A stretch of 64,000 nt of DNA, from the NCBI GenBank assembly GCA_944390715.1, contig CALXQS010000006.1, positions 1 through 64,000 on the forward strand, in the 5' to 3' direction. The translations under genes and the position numbers were made by a program. Below the pieces are notes generated by a model. The model was not told the DNA's origin and did no database searches. It was given only the letters and a program-made list of their open reading frames with translations. Shown here piece by piece: positions 43,597 to 52,448 of this stretch (positions are counted from its first letter, which is position 1; each line of letters begins with the position of its first letter). This DNA comes from an uncultured Duodenibacillus sp. (GTDB lineage: Bacteria > Pseudomonadota > Gammaproteobacteria > Burkholderiales > Burkholderiaceae_F).

Positions 43597-44628
43597 ATGC
43601 AAACGACTACTCTGCTTAAAATGACCCTTGCCGCCTGCGCCTGCGCCGCCCTCGTCGGCTGCGGCGACAGCGGTTCCTCTGCCAAGGCCGACTCTTCCAA
43701 AACGGCCGCTGCTCCGGCCAAGGCCGCCGAAGTCATCATCTACACCAATGCCGACGAAGAGGCTCAGACCGCAATGAAGAATGCGCTCGATGCCAACGGC
43801 ATGAAGGGCGCCTACCTGATGCAGTCCTTCGGGACGTCCGAACTGGGCGGCAAGCTCGCGGCAGAAGGCAAGAACATCGAAGCCGACGTCGTCACCATCA
43901 GCACCTACTACATCGACAGCTTCCAGAAAAAGCAAAAGCTCTTTGCCGACCTGCAGGACAAGATGAAGACCATCTCCCCGTCTCCTTCCTACTGGACGCC
44001 GATTCTTGGCAACATGGGGGCGCTGTTTGTCAATACCGAAGTTCTGAAGTCCACCAATCTGCCCGCTCCCAAGGCGATCGCAGATCTCGCCAAGCCTGAA
44101 TATGCCGGACACATCTCCGTGCCCGACATCATGGGCAGCTCCACTTCGTGGCTGATGACCCAAGCCGTTCTCAGCGCCGAAGGCGAACAAGCCGGCGCCA
44201 AGACCATTGCCGCCATTGAAAGGAATGCCGGCGCCCATCTTGAAAAGTCCGGTTCTGCTCCCTTGAAGAAGCTGCGCGCCGGTGAAGCCGCCGTAGGCTT
44301 CGGTCTGCGCCATCAGGCTGTTGCCGACAAGGCACGCGGGCTGCCGATCGACTACATCGATCCGGTTGAAGGCAACTTCCAGCTGCAGGAAGCCGCCGCA
44401 GTCATCGACAAGGGCGACAAGACCAATCCCAACGCTCAGAAAGTTGTTCAGATCATCGTCAAGCACGGCCGCGCTGAACTGCTGAAGAACTACCCGGTTG
44501 CTCTCTATGAAGGCGAGACGGTGACGGCTGAAAACAAGCCCGCTCGTCCGAGCCTGTACAAGGAGCCCCTGACGGTTGAGCTGCTGCAAAAGCATCAGAA
44601 GCTCGTCAAGGACGCCGGCAAGCAATAA
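43597..44628 (+). CDS. phnS: AEP-binding lipoprotein (PhnS-like)
   Basis: Substrate-binding protein of 343 residues, anchored by a lipobox (AALVGC with the cysteine at 22), followed by a short Ser/Lys/Ala linker. The mature fold is of the iron/phosphonate-type binding proteins (VIIYTNADEEAQTAMKNAL, LGNMGALFVN, RAGEAAVGFGLRHQA). The upstream permease stop is 4 bp away and GGAG precedes the ATG. Placed between permease and phnW. Confidence 0.85.
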   Translation: MQTTTLLKMTLAACACAALVGCGDSGSSAKADSSKTAAAPAKAAEVIIYTNADEEAQTAMKNALDANGMKGAYLMQSFGTSELGGKLAAEGKNIEADVVTISTYYIDSFQKKQKLFADLQDKMKTISPSPSYWTPILGNMGALFVNTEVLKSTNLPAPKAIADLAKPEYAGHISVPDIMGSSTSWLMTQAVLSAEGEQAGAKTIAAIERNAGAHLEKSGSAPLKKLRAGEAAVGFGLRHQAVADKARGLPIDYIDPVEGNFQLQEAAAVIDKGDKTNPNAQKVVQIIVKHGRAELLKNYPVALYEGETVTAENKPARPSLYKEPLTVELLQKHQKLVKDAGKQ

Positions 44629-44652
44629 AGACTTTTTGCAAAAGCTTTCTCC

Positions 44653-44685
44653 TGCCGGCTGCGCGTGAAAAGCGCGCTGCCGGCA
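44653..44685 (+). other. Intercistronic hairpin between phnS and phnW
   Basis: TGCCGGC-T-GCGC pairs with GCGC-GCT-GCCGGCA with a small asymmetric bulge. There is no T-run, so it is not a terminator. It is in the 88-bp gap between the transport and catabolic genes and may set their relative mRNA levels. Confidence 0.45.
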
Positions 44686-44716
44686 TAAAAATTAAAAACT
44701 TAATCAACACCCGATC

Positions 44717-45832
44717 ATGACCATCACAGATCCAAACACCTACAAGCTGCTCACGCCAGGGCCTCTGACGACCTCGCTTACCGTTCGCAGCGAAATGCTC
44801 GTCGACCGCTGCACGTGGGACGACGACTACAAGCAGATGACGCAGTTCGTACGTCGCGAGCTTTTGAAGCTCGCGCACGCCGACGATTCAGCCTACAGCA
44901 CCGTTCTGATGCAGGGCTCGGGAACTTTCGGCGTCGAATGCGTGCTCAGCTCCGCCGCAGGCAAAGACGACTGCGTGCTCGTGCCTGTCAACGGCGCCTA
45001 CTCCGAGCGCATGTGCCAAATTCTGGAGCGCCACGGAATTGCCTACGTGCGCGAAGACTTCGGCTGGGATGAGCGCGTGGATGCCGCACGTCTGCAAAAC
45101 GTGCTTGCCGCTCACCCCGAAGTCACCATTTTGTCGATTGTGCACAATGAAACGACCTCCGGCCTCATCAACGACCTGCAGAGCGTCTCGCGCGTTGCGC
45201 ACGAACACAACCTGATGTTCATTGTTGATGCGATGAGCTCCTTTGGCGCGGTTGACGTCGACGTCCCTGCACTGGGCATCGATTTTCTGATTTCCTCAGC
45301 CAACAAGTGCATTCAGGGCGTGCCCGGCTTTTCCTTCATCATTGCCCGCCGTGCGACGCTTGAAGCAACCGAAGGCAATGCCCGCACCATTTCCCTGGAC
45401 CTGCAGGCACAGTGGCGCACCATGGAAAAAGACGACGGCAAGTGGCGCTTTACCTCTCCGACGCACGTTGTCGCCGCCTTTGCGCAGGCACTGAAGGAAC
45501 TTCAAGCCGAAGGCGGCGTGACGGCACGCGGCAAGCGCTACGGTCAATGCAACAAGAAGCTGCGCGAGGGCATGCGCGCTTTGGGTTTTGAGCCTTTCGT
45601 CTCAGAAGCCTTCCAGGGTCCCATCATCACGACCTTCCTTTACCCCCAGGGACAGACGCTGGACTTTCATCACATGCACGGCTGGCTCAAAGAACACGGC
45701 TATGTAATCTACCCGGGCAAGCTCACCGATCGCGACACCTTCCGCATCGGCAACATCGGTGAAATCTACGACAGCGATGTAGAAAAGATCCTCGCCTTTT
45801 TTGCTCAGTACACCAAGGAATTCTTGAAATGA
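44717..45832 (+). CDS. phnW: 2-aminoethylphosphonate:pyruvate transaminase
   Basis: PLP enzyme converting AEP and pyruvate to phosphonoacetaldehyde and alanine, first step of AEP degradation. The 371-residue protein begins with the LLTPGPLTTSLTVR motif, has the PLP lysine K197 in SSANKCIQGVPGF, DAMSSFGAVDVDV and the late FRIGNIGEIY. These are PhnW family landmarks. Its stop overlaps the phnX start (ATGA, 4 bp), so the two are translationally coupled. Confidence 0.97.
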   Translation: MTITDPNTYKLLTPGPLTTSLTVRSEMLVDRCTWDDDYKQMTQFVRRELLKLAHADDSAYSTVLMQGSGTFGVECVLSSAAGKDDCVLVPVNGAYSERMCQILERHGIAYVREDFGWDERVDAARLQNVLAAHPEVTILSIVHNETTSGLINDLQSVSRVAHEHNLMFIVDAMSSFGAVDVDVPALGIDFLISSANKCIQGVPGFSFIIARRATLEATEGNARTISLDLQAQWRTMEKDDGKWRFTSPTHVVAAFAQALKELQAEGGVTARGKRYGQCNKKLREGMRALGFEPFVSEAFQGPIITTFLYPQGQTLDFHHMHGWLKEHGYVIYPGKLTDRDTFRIGNIGEIYDSDVEKILAFFAQYTKEFLK

Positions 45833-46626
45833 AATTCATTAAAGGCGTAATTTTTGACTGGGCCGGCACGACCGTCGACTTCGGCAGCACGAGCCCTGTT
45901 TCAGCGTTTAAAGAAGCATTCCGCCGTGCCGGCCTCGACGTCACCGACGAGGAAGTTCGCGCACCGATGGGACTTTTGAAGCGCGATCACATCAAAACCA
46001 TGCTTGCCATGCCGCGCATCAACCAGGCTTGGATTGATGCACACGGCAAAGCTCCGGATGCCGACGATGCCGAGCGCATCTACTCAGACTTTGAACCTGC
46101 ACTGATGGCCGTGCTTGATCGTCACTGCGATCTGCTGCCGGGAGTTGTGGATACGGTTGCCTATCTGCGCGCCAACGACATTCGCATCGGCTCGACGACG
46201 GGATTTACCCGGGCCATGATGGCGGTTGTAACCGCCGGAGCCCGTCAGGAAGGCTACGCTCCCGATATGCTGCAGACGGCAGACGATACCGGCGGCTTCG
46301 GCCGTCCGTGGCCTTTCATGATTTTCGGCAACATGAAGCAGCTTGGGCTGCTCAATGTGCGCACCGTGATCAAGGTAGGCGACACGGCCTCCGACATGGC
46401 CGAGGCCCGCAACGCCGGCGTCATCGCTGTGGGCGTATGCGAAGGCAGTTCAATGATCGGTCTTGACAAGGCCTCTTGGTGCGCCCTTGAAGAGAGCAAG
46501 CGCCAGGCGCTTTTGAAGGATGCCCGCAGCAGCTTTTATGCTGCCGGAGCAGATTTCGTCATCAACCGCATGAGCGAGCTGCCCTCTCTCATTGAGGATC
46601 TCGAGGCCAGAGGCCACACGCTCTAA
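45829..46626 (+). CDS. phnX: Phosphonoacetaldehyde hydrolase (phosphonatase)
   Basis: HAD-superfamily enzyme cleaving the carbon-phosphorus bond of phosphonoacetaldehyde to acetaldehyde and phosphate. The 265-residue protein has the nucleophile D10 in VIFDWAGTT, the cap lysine K51 in MGLLKRDH that forms the Schiff base, and the late aspartates KVGDTASDM. It completes the AEP pathway, freeing phosphate and two-carbon units. No PhnR-type regulator is present in the operon. Confidence 0.96.
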   Translation: MKFIKGVIFDWAGTTVDFGSTSPVSAFKEAFRRAGLDVTDEEVRAPMGLLKRDHIKTMLAMPRINQAWIDAHGKAPDADDAERIYSDFEPALMAVLDRHCDLLPGVVDTVAYLRANDIRIGSTTGFTRAMMAVVTAGARQEGYAPDMLQTADDTGGFGRPWPFMIFGNMKQLGLLNVRTVIKVGDTASDMAEARNAGVIAVGVCEGSSMIGLDKASWCALEESKRQALLKDARSSFYAAGADFVINRMSELPSLIEDLEARGHTL

Positions 46627-46642
46627 ACTGCACCAGTCAGCC

Positions 46643-46669
46643 TTGGACAGAAGCTTTGCTTCTGTCCAA
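46643..46669. terminator. Hairpin after phnX
   Basis: TTGGACAGAAGC (46643-46654) pairs perfectly with GCTTCTGTCCAA around TTT. It is followed by aaacggc on the plus strand and TTTT on the minus side is short, so termination strength is uncertain. Confidence 0.6.
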
Positions 46670-46755
46670 AACGGCGCCCCGGGCACGTCGCCGCAAAGGC
46701 AAACTGCACCTTTGCCGTCGAATCCGCCTGCGGCGCCTTTGTCTTTTATGAGACA

Positions 46756-48249
46756 TCAGACCGTGCGGCTGCGCGCAAGCTCAACCACCACAAGAAGACC
46801 CTTTTGCTTGCTGGGCTCAGCCCAGTCAAGCTTGATCGAGCCAGCGGCTTTGTCCACGATTGCTCGGCAGATCGCAAGCCCGAGTCCCGTTCCTGGAGCG
46901 TCATTTCCCAAAATGCGATAGAAGGGATCAAATACGCGCTCGCGCTCGGCCGGAGCGATTCCAGGGCCCGTATCGGCAACCGAAATGCGCACTTTGTCGT
47001 CGTCGCTCTCCACTCGCACCGTCACCGAACCGTTTTGCTGCGTGTAGTTAACGGCATTGTGCACAAGATTCCTGACGACCGCAGAAAGGTCCGCCTCGGA
47101 AACGGCAGCCTTCAGCTCCGAGGCATCAGGCGCTTCCAGCCCTTCGACATTGAGCACAATTTGCTTTTGCTCGGCCACCCAATACAAATCTGCAATCACC
47201 GTCGAAATCACTTTGAGGCACTCGGCGCCGTCTTCGCTGCGGTGTTCTTCGTTTTGCGCCTGCGCGCGCTTTAAGGCGAGCAGCTGCGAGATGAGATTCG
47301 ACGTGCGTGCGATGGCATTTTTGATATCTTCAACGCGTGCCTTGACGTCGTCGGCAAGCGGCATCTCCGAGAGTCTGTCGACCTGCAGGCTTAAGGCCGT
47401 CATCGGACTTCTGAGCTCATGGGCGGCATCGGCCACAAAACGCGCTTCGCGCCGCCTCATGTCTCCCACGCGCTCAAGCAGCCCGTTGGTTGCCTCAACC
47501 AGGCGCTGTATTTCCTGCGGAACGCCGCGGATGTCGATGGGATTGAGGTCTTCGGCTCGTCGCTCATCGAGCTCGCCGGCAAGACTCTTTAAAGGTTTGA
47601 GCGCCTTCCAGAGCACGAAAAGAAGCACCAAAAGCATCACTGGAGCAAGAATGAGGATGGGCGCGGCCGATGTGAGTGCGGAAAACAAAATGGCTCGGTT
47701 GCGCTCGGTCAGAAGCTGGCCGGCAGCCACATGAGTGCCGCCAGAGAGCGTGCGCAGAAAAATGCGGTACTGTTCGCCGAAAAGCTCCACCGTATGCGGG
47801 CCGTCCCAGTAAGAGCGGCTGAAGGTCACCGACATTGCGCGTCCGCGCTTGTGCAGCATGCGAACGAGCACCGTTTCTCCGGCCTGCACCATGGCCTTGG
47901 GGCTGTCGTCGTCAAGTTCAAAGCTGTCTTCAAACACCGAATCGTCCATGGTCAGCACTTCAGCGTTGGACGCTTCAACGCTTTCGCCGAGCATCGAGCC
48001 TGGTCCGTAAAATCCGCCGCGGGTCAGTTCGACGAGTCTGTCTCGATAGCGCTCCTGCACGATGTCGCGCGAGAGCATGCCGACCACCTCCTTGAGCAGC
48101 CGGTCCTGCCGCGACTTGGCCGCGTCATAGCCGACAGCAAAGCTGCCGAGCGCAGTGATCACCATAAAAACGATCAGCACAAGCGAACAGCCGACGACGG
48201 CTCGCCGGATGATCGAAGATGAGTGCAAAACGTTGGTAAGAATTCTCAT
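46756..48249 (-). CDS. Sensor histidine kinase (QseC/TctE-like)
   Basis: Inner-membrane sensor of 497 residues: helix 1 (about 18-40), a periplasmic domain of about 150 residues, helix 2 (190-213), a HAMP-type linker, the H-box FVADAAHELRSPMTA with H277, N box VRNLVHNAVNYTQQ, G1 DTGPGIA and G2 GTGLGLAI. The signal is unknown. Its start overlaps the stop of the regulator gene (ATGA), so it is the second gene of a two-gene operon. It converges with the AEP operon. Confidence 0.9.
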   Translation of the reverse strand: MRILTNVLHSSSIIRRAVVGCSLVLIVFMVITALGSFAVGYDAAKSRQDRLLKEVVGMLSRDIVQERYRDRLVELTRGGFYGPGSMLGESVEASNAEVLTMDDSVFEDSFELDDDSPKAMVQAGETVLVRMLHKRGRAMSVTFSRSYWDGPHTVELFGEQYRIFLRTLSGGTHVAAGQLLTERNRAILFSALTSAAPILILAPVMLLVLLFVLWKALKPLKSLAGELDERRAEDLNPIDIRGVPQEIQRLVEATNGLLERVGDMRRREARFVADAAHELRSPMTALSLQVDRLSEMPLADDVKARVEDIKNAIARTSNLISQLLALKRAQAQNEEHRSEDGAECLKVISTVIADLYWVAEQKQIVLNVEGLEAPDASELKAAVSEADLSAVVRNLVHNAVNYTQQNGSVTVRVESDDDKVRISVADTGPGIAPAERERVFDPFYRILGNDAPGTGLGLAICRAIVDKAAGSIKLDWAEPSKQKGLLVVVELARSRTV

Positions 48250-48947
48250 GACTTGGCGCGCTGCACCATCCAGCCCAGTCCGCGCACGTTGCCGATCGCG
48301 GAGCTGCCGAGCTTTTTGCGCAGTCCGTGAATAATGAACTCAATGGCATTGCTCTCCGGCAGTTCGCCGTCAACATACACGCGATCTTCGAGCGCCGAGC
48401 GGCTCAGTATCGCCCCCGGCCTCTGCAGAAGCGCTTCGAGCACATCGTATTCTCGCCGAGAAAGCGCCACCTCCTTGCTTTGTCCGTCGCGGCGCACTCT
48501 CACGGTCTTCATCTCGCAGTCAAGCGTCAGTTCCCCGTTGGTGAGCGTTTTTGAACCAACGCCATTGTGCTCGAGGCCCGCTCCTCTGCGCCTTAAAACA
48601 GCCCTCATGCGCGCGAGCACTTCGCTCATGTGAAAAGGCTTGAGCACATAATCGTCGGCTCCTGCGTCAAGTCCCGCCAGCCTGTCCTCAAGGCCGTCGC
48701 GCGCAGTAAGAATAATGACGGGCGTCAGATTGCCTTTGGCGCGCATGTCGCGAAGCACGCTCATGCCGTCGCGTCCGGGCAATCCCAAATCCAAAAGCAC
48801 GAGACCAAAAGAGTCTTCGGCAAGAAAGCCCATCGCCTCCCAGCCGCTTTTGGCCCACTGCGCGTCAATGTGCGCCTCGGAAAGCGCCCCGCATACAGCC
48901 TCTCCGATCATCGGATCGTCTTCAACAAGCAAAACCTTTTGCGTCAT
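48246..48947 (-). CDS. OmpR-family response regulator (QseB/PhoP-like)
   Basis: DNA-binding regulator of 233 residues: receiver domain with phospho-acceptor D53 in LVLLDLGLPG and the conserved K in DDYVLKPFHMSEV, then a C-terminal winged helix with the motif SNAIEFIIHGLRKKLG. The ATG at 48947 has an AGGA site; an upstream TTG is less likely. Cognate kinase follows with a 4-bp overlap. A TGCAAAG direct repeat lies about 37 bp upstream. Confidence 0.92.
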   Translation of the reverse strand: MTQKVLLVEDDPMIGEAVCGALSEAHIDAQWAKSGWEAMGFLAEDSFGLVLLDLGLPGRDGMSVLRDMRAKGNLTPVIILTARDGLEDRLAGLDAGADDYVLKPFHMSEVLARMRAVLRRRGAGLEHNGVGSKTLTNGELTLDCEMKTVRVRRDGQSKEVALSRREYDVLEALLQRPGAILSRSALEDRVYVDGELPESNAIEFIIHGLRKKLGSSAIGNVRGLGWMVQRAKS

Positions 48948-48983
48948 CGCATCCTGCTGCAACTGCTCAATGTTCAATCGTTA

Positions 48984-48999
48984 TGCAAAGCCTGCAAAG
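48984..48999. promoter_or_regulatory. TGCAAAG direct repeat upstream of the response regulator
   Basis: TGCAAAG at 48984-48990 and 48993-48999 (9-bp period). It resembles the repeat upstream of the other response regulator (27093-27110). Also in 48948-49426: a 9-bp CGGCTTGTC direct repeat (49061, 49076). No gene is seen in that gap. Confidence 0.35.
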
Positions 49000-49426
49000 A
49001 AGTCGGCGCGTCGCCCGCGCTCGAAAGCATCATTTTGCCTCACAGACCAATGCTCATGCGCGGCTTGTCCCGATGCGGCTTGTCTGGCGGTTCTTCTAAA
49101 CAAAGAATCCAAGAATGCACAAAGCCAGCCCTGCCTCAAAAGTTTGGGACAAGCACTCCTTTTTATCTTTTCCTGCCGGACAGTCTAAAAAAAACAAAAT
49201 TAGGTGCGGCATAGCTCAAAGATCAAGTCTAGGATTTTGTCGGCTCTTTTTTCACCCGTCGAATGCCTTAACGTGCTGCATCAAGGCTTGGCGCCGCCCT
49301 CTGCAGCCATCAGCTTTTTCCTCCGTCTTGCCCCAAAGCGCATGTGCGGCAAGCGCATCGGCTACACTTGCGCTCGCGAACCCTGATTTGTTTTTTGACC
49401 TCTAACAGAAGGAATTCTTTTCACTC

Positions 49427-50131
49427 ATGCGAAAAGTACTTTTCGGCATTGCTGCGGCTGCCGCAGTCTGCCTTGCCGCCCCGGCCTCGGCCGCCGACAA
49501 CACCGAGCAGCAGATCTCGGCCCGTGTCTATTCCGTCACCAGCATGAAGCCCGACAGCGTGCAGCCCTCGCCCATCAAAGGGTTGTGGGAAGTGGTCGTC
49601 AACCGCAGAGTTTTTTATGTGGACGAAAAAGTGACCCACCTGCTCGTAGGCCGCATCTTTGACGCCGTCACCGAAACAGACCTGACGGCCGCACGCATTG
49701 AAGAGCTTTCGCGCATCCAGTGGAAGGACCTGCCGCTTGATGACGCCATCAAGATCGTTTACGGCAACGGCGAGCGCAAAGTCGTCGTCTTTACCGATGC
49801 GCGCTGCACTTACTGCCAAATGCTTGAAAAGAACTTGCGTGAAGCCGGCAACGTCACCGTCTACAACTTCCTGTACCCCATCCTCAACTCTCGAGAAATT
49901 GCCCGCAACATCGTTTGCGCAAAAAATCCTGCCAAGGCTCTGCAGGAGCACATGCTCAATGGAACGGAACCGCCTCCGGCAAAGTGCGACGACTCGGTTT
50001 TGGATCGCAACATTGCACTGGGACAGAAGTACGAAATCACCGGCACGCCGCTCATTGTCTTTGCAAACGGAGCGCGTGTTACTGGGGCTTTACCTAGCGA
50101 TCAACTCAATCGCGGTTTGAATATGAAATAA
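49427..50131 (+). CDS. dsbC: Periplasmic thiol:disulfide isomerase DsbC
   Basis: Isomerase that repairs wrong disulfides in the periplasm. The 234-residue precursor has a Sec signal (MRKVLFGIAAAAAVCLAAPASA), an N-terminal dimerisation domain, and a thioredoxin domain with the active site C127-T-Y-C130. C164 and C187 likely form the structural disulfide known from E. coli DsbC. The cis-proline loop is TGTPLIVFANG. A DsbD-like reductant is encoded 5 kb away on the same strand (55253). Confidence 0.92.
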   Translation: MRKVLFGIAAAAAVCLAAPASAADNTEQQISARVYSVTSMKPDSVQPSPIKGLWEVVVNRRVFYVDEKVTHLLVGRIFDAVTETDLTAARIEELSRIQWKDLPLDDAIKIVYGNGERKVVVFTDARCTYCQMLEKNLREAGNVTVYNFLYPILNSREIARNIVCAKNPAKALQEHMLNGTEPPPAKCDDSVLDRNIALGQKYEITGTPLIVFANGARVTGALPSDQLNRGLNMK

Positions 50132-50140
50132 TTAGGTTGT

Positions 50141-50159
50141 TTATGGGGAATTTCCATAA
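50141..50159. promoter_or_regulatory. Dyad upstream of the acetyl-CoA synthetase gene
   Basis: TTATGG-ggaattt-CCATAA is a perfect 6-bp dyad with a 7-bp centre, 88 bp before the start codon. A regulator site is possible; no family motif recognised. Confidence 0.35.
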
Positions 50160-50246
50160 CTATTGCCCGGGATGTGTCAGTGGATGCAATTTCTTGTGCA
50201 GGCGATTCCCCTTTTTGCAGGTGTTTTCAACGAGGAGAACAGAACC

Positions 50247-52352
50247 ATGCATTCCCTTGACAAAATCATGCGCCCCAAGAGCGTTGCAGTGATCGGCGCT
50301 TCCACCAAAGCCCACACCATCGGCTCGGACATCATGAAGCGTCTGCAGGAATATCACTTCGCAGGCAAGATTTATCCGGTCAACCCCAAGGGCGGCGTCA
50401 TCGAAGGCCTTCCTGCCGTGAAGACGGTGCTCGAGATTGAAGGTCCCGTCGACATGGCCATCATCGTGGTCAATGCCAAGTTTGTGCTCTCGACGATTGA
50501 TCAGTGCCACGAAAAGGGCATCACGGGCATCGTTGTGATTTCTGCCGGCTTCAAGGAATCCGGCGCCGAAGGTGCTGCTCTGGAAAAGGCACTGCTCGAG
50601 AAAGTGCGCAGCTACGGCATGCGCTGCGTCGGCCCCAACTGCCTGGGCGTCGTCAACACCCATCCTGACATCAGCATGGACGGCTGCTTTGCTGAGTCGC
50701 TCCCGGTGCGCGGCGACATCGGCTTCGTTTCGCAGTCCGGCGCTCTGGGCGGCGGCATTCTCAACATTCTGAAGGATCTCAACATCGGCTTTGCCCAGTT
50801 CATTTCCATCGGCAATCAGGCCGACGTCAACGCCGAAGATGCCATCGAGTACTGGGAAGATCAAGACGACGTGCATCAGATTCTGCTTTACATGGAATCC
50901 ATTCAGAATCCTGCCAACTTCAGAAAGCTCGCCACCCGCATCACTCGCCGCAAGCCCATCATCGCACTGAAGGCCGGCCGTTCGGCTGCCGGCGCCTCTG
51001 CCGCTAGCTCTCACACCGGATCTCTTGCCGGTTCCGACAAAGCCGCAGAAGCTCTTTTGCGTCAGTCCGGCGTGATCCGCGAATACTCCCTTAAGTCGCT
51101 CTTTTCGACAGCCAAAGTCTTTAGAAACTGCCCGATCCCCAAGGGCGACCGCGTCTGCATCATCACCAACTCGGGCGGCCCCGGCATTATGGCCACCGAC
51201 GCCATTTGCGACTACGGCATGCAGATGGCTCAGCTCTCGGACGAAACCAAGGCCAAGCTCAGAAGCTTCCTGCCGGCAGCCGCCTCGGTCAAGAACCCTG
51301 TCGACATGATTGCTTCGGCTCCGCTTGAGCACTATCAGCAGACGCTCACCACCGTGCTTGCCGATCCCGGCGTCGACATGGTGATCTCGATCTATCTGCC
51401 CTTCCTCGGCCTGCGCGACATCGATGTTGCCAAGGCCCTGATGGAAATCAAGGCTCAACACCCCGAAAAGCCCATCGTCGGCGTGTTCATGACCAAAAAC
51501 GAGTTCTTCTCGACGATTTCCGACATGGACGTCAACATCCCCTTCTTCCAGTTTGCCGAAGAAGCCGTCGACGGTCTGGCTCGACTCAACATGCAGCGCA
51601 AGTGGCTCGCTCGTCCTGAAGGCAAGACGCCAGTCTTTGACGTAGCCCGTGACAAGGTCGATGCGCTGTTTGCCGCCGCCCGCAGCGAAGGCCGCGCAGA
51701 GCTCACCACGCGTGAGAGTCTTGACGTGCTCGATGCCTACGGCGTGCGCGTGTGCAAGGCCGGTTTTGCCCGCACCGAAGATGAGGCCGTAGCCATTGCC
51801 GAATCGATCGGCTGGCCCGTCGTGATGAAGATGACTTCCAAGACCACCTCTCACAAGACTGACGTGGGCGGCGTTCGCGTGAACCTCGGCTCGGCCGAAG
51901 AGCTGCGCGCCAACTATCAGGACCTCGTCGCTAAGCTCAAGGAAAAGGGGCTTCTCGAAGGTCTCGAAGGCGTCATCATTCAGGAAATGGTCAAGAGCAG
52001 CCGCGAACTCGTTTGCGGCGTTGCCTGCGACCCGCAGTACGGCCCGATGGTGATGTTCGGTCTGGGCGGCGTGTTCGTCGAGGTGATGAAGGACGTCTCC
52101 TTTAGCCTTGCCCCGCTCACCGATCAGGATGCGCACGATCTGATCCGCTCCGTAAAGGCCTTCAAGCTGCTTGAGGGCGCTCGCGGAACCAAGCCTGCGG
52201 ACATCGCCAAGGTTGAAGAAATCGTTCTGCGGCTCTCGCAGCTTGTCACCGACTACCCCGAAGTGATCGAGCTCGACATCAATCCGCTCATGATTTCGGA
52301 CAAGACCGGCGAAGCGATTGCCGTTGACGGCCGCATCAAGATCAAGCTCTAA
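50247..52352 (+). CDS. Acetate-CoA ligase (ADP-forming), fused subunits
   Basis: Converts acyl-CoA, ADP and phosphate to acid, CoA and ATP (energy conservation) or the reverse. The 701-residue protein has an N-terminal CoA-binding Rossmann domain (MRPKSVAVIGASTKAHTIGSDIMKRL), two ligase domains with the phospho-relay histidine in SSHTGSLAGSD, and a C-terminal ATP-grasp domain (TTSHKTDVGGVRVNL, then ELDINPLMIS). Alpha and beta subunits are fused. The ATG at 50247 has GAGGAG upstream. It may make ATP from acetyl-CoA in fermentation; substrate preference cannot be read. Followed by a terminator. Confidence 0.88.
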   Translation: MHSLDKIMRPKSVAVIGASTKAHTIGSDIMKRLQEYHFAGKIYPVNPKGGVIEGLPAVKTVLEIEGPVDMAIIVVNAKFVLSTIDQCHEKGITGIVVISAGFKESGAEGAALEKALLEKVRSYGMRCVGPNCLGVVNTHPDISMDGCFAESLPVRGDIGFVSQSGALGGGILNILKDLNIGFAQFISIGNQADVNAEDAIEYWEDQDDVHQILLYMESIQNPANFRKLATRITRRKPIIALKAGRSAAGASAASSHTGSLAGSDKAAEALLRQSGVIREYSLKSLFSTAKVFRNCPIPKGDRVCIITNSGGPGIMATDAICDYGMQMAQLSDETKAKLRSFLPAAASVKNPVDMIASAPLEHYQQTLTTVLADPGVDMVISIYLPFLGLRDIDVAKALMEIKAQHPEKPIVGVFMTKNEFFSTISDMDVNIPFFQFAEEAVDGLARLNMQRKWLARPEGKTPVFDVARDKVDALFAAARSEGRAELTTRESLDVLDAYGVRVCKAGFARTEDEAVAIAESIGWPVVMKMTSKTTSHKTDVGGVRVNLGSAEELRANYQDLVAKLKEKGLLEGLEGVIIQEMVKSSRELVCGVACDPQYGPMVMFGLGGVFVEVMKDVSFSLAPLTDQDAHDLIRSVKAFKLLEGARGTKPADIAKVEEIVLRLSQLVTDYPEVIELDINPLMISDKTGEAIAVDGRIKIKL

Positions 52353-52376
52353 AGCTTGATTCGCCTTGCCAGGCAA

Positions 52377-52404
52377 GAAAAACAGCCCTTCGGGGCTGTT
52401 TTTC
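52377..52404 (+). terminator. Terminator after the ADP-forming ligase
   Basis: GAAAAACAGCCC pairs perfectly with GGGCTGTTTTTC around a TTCG tetraloop, leaving a T-run. Confidence 0.9.
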
Positions 52405-52448
52405 TTTAGGCTCAGCTTTGCTCATCGAAAAAACATCACCTTGCAGCC

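Noticed and set aside
50160-52376. Minus-strand frame of 738 codons opposite the ADP-forming ligase
   Set aside because: Shadow of the ligase gene; no recognisable motifs.
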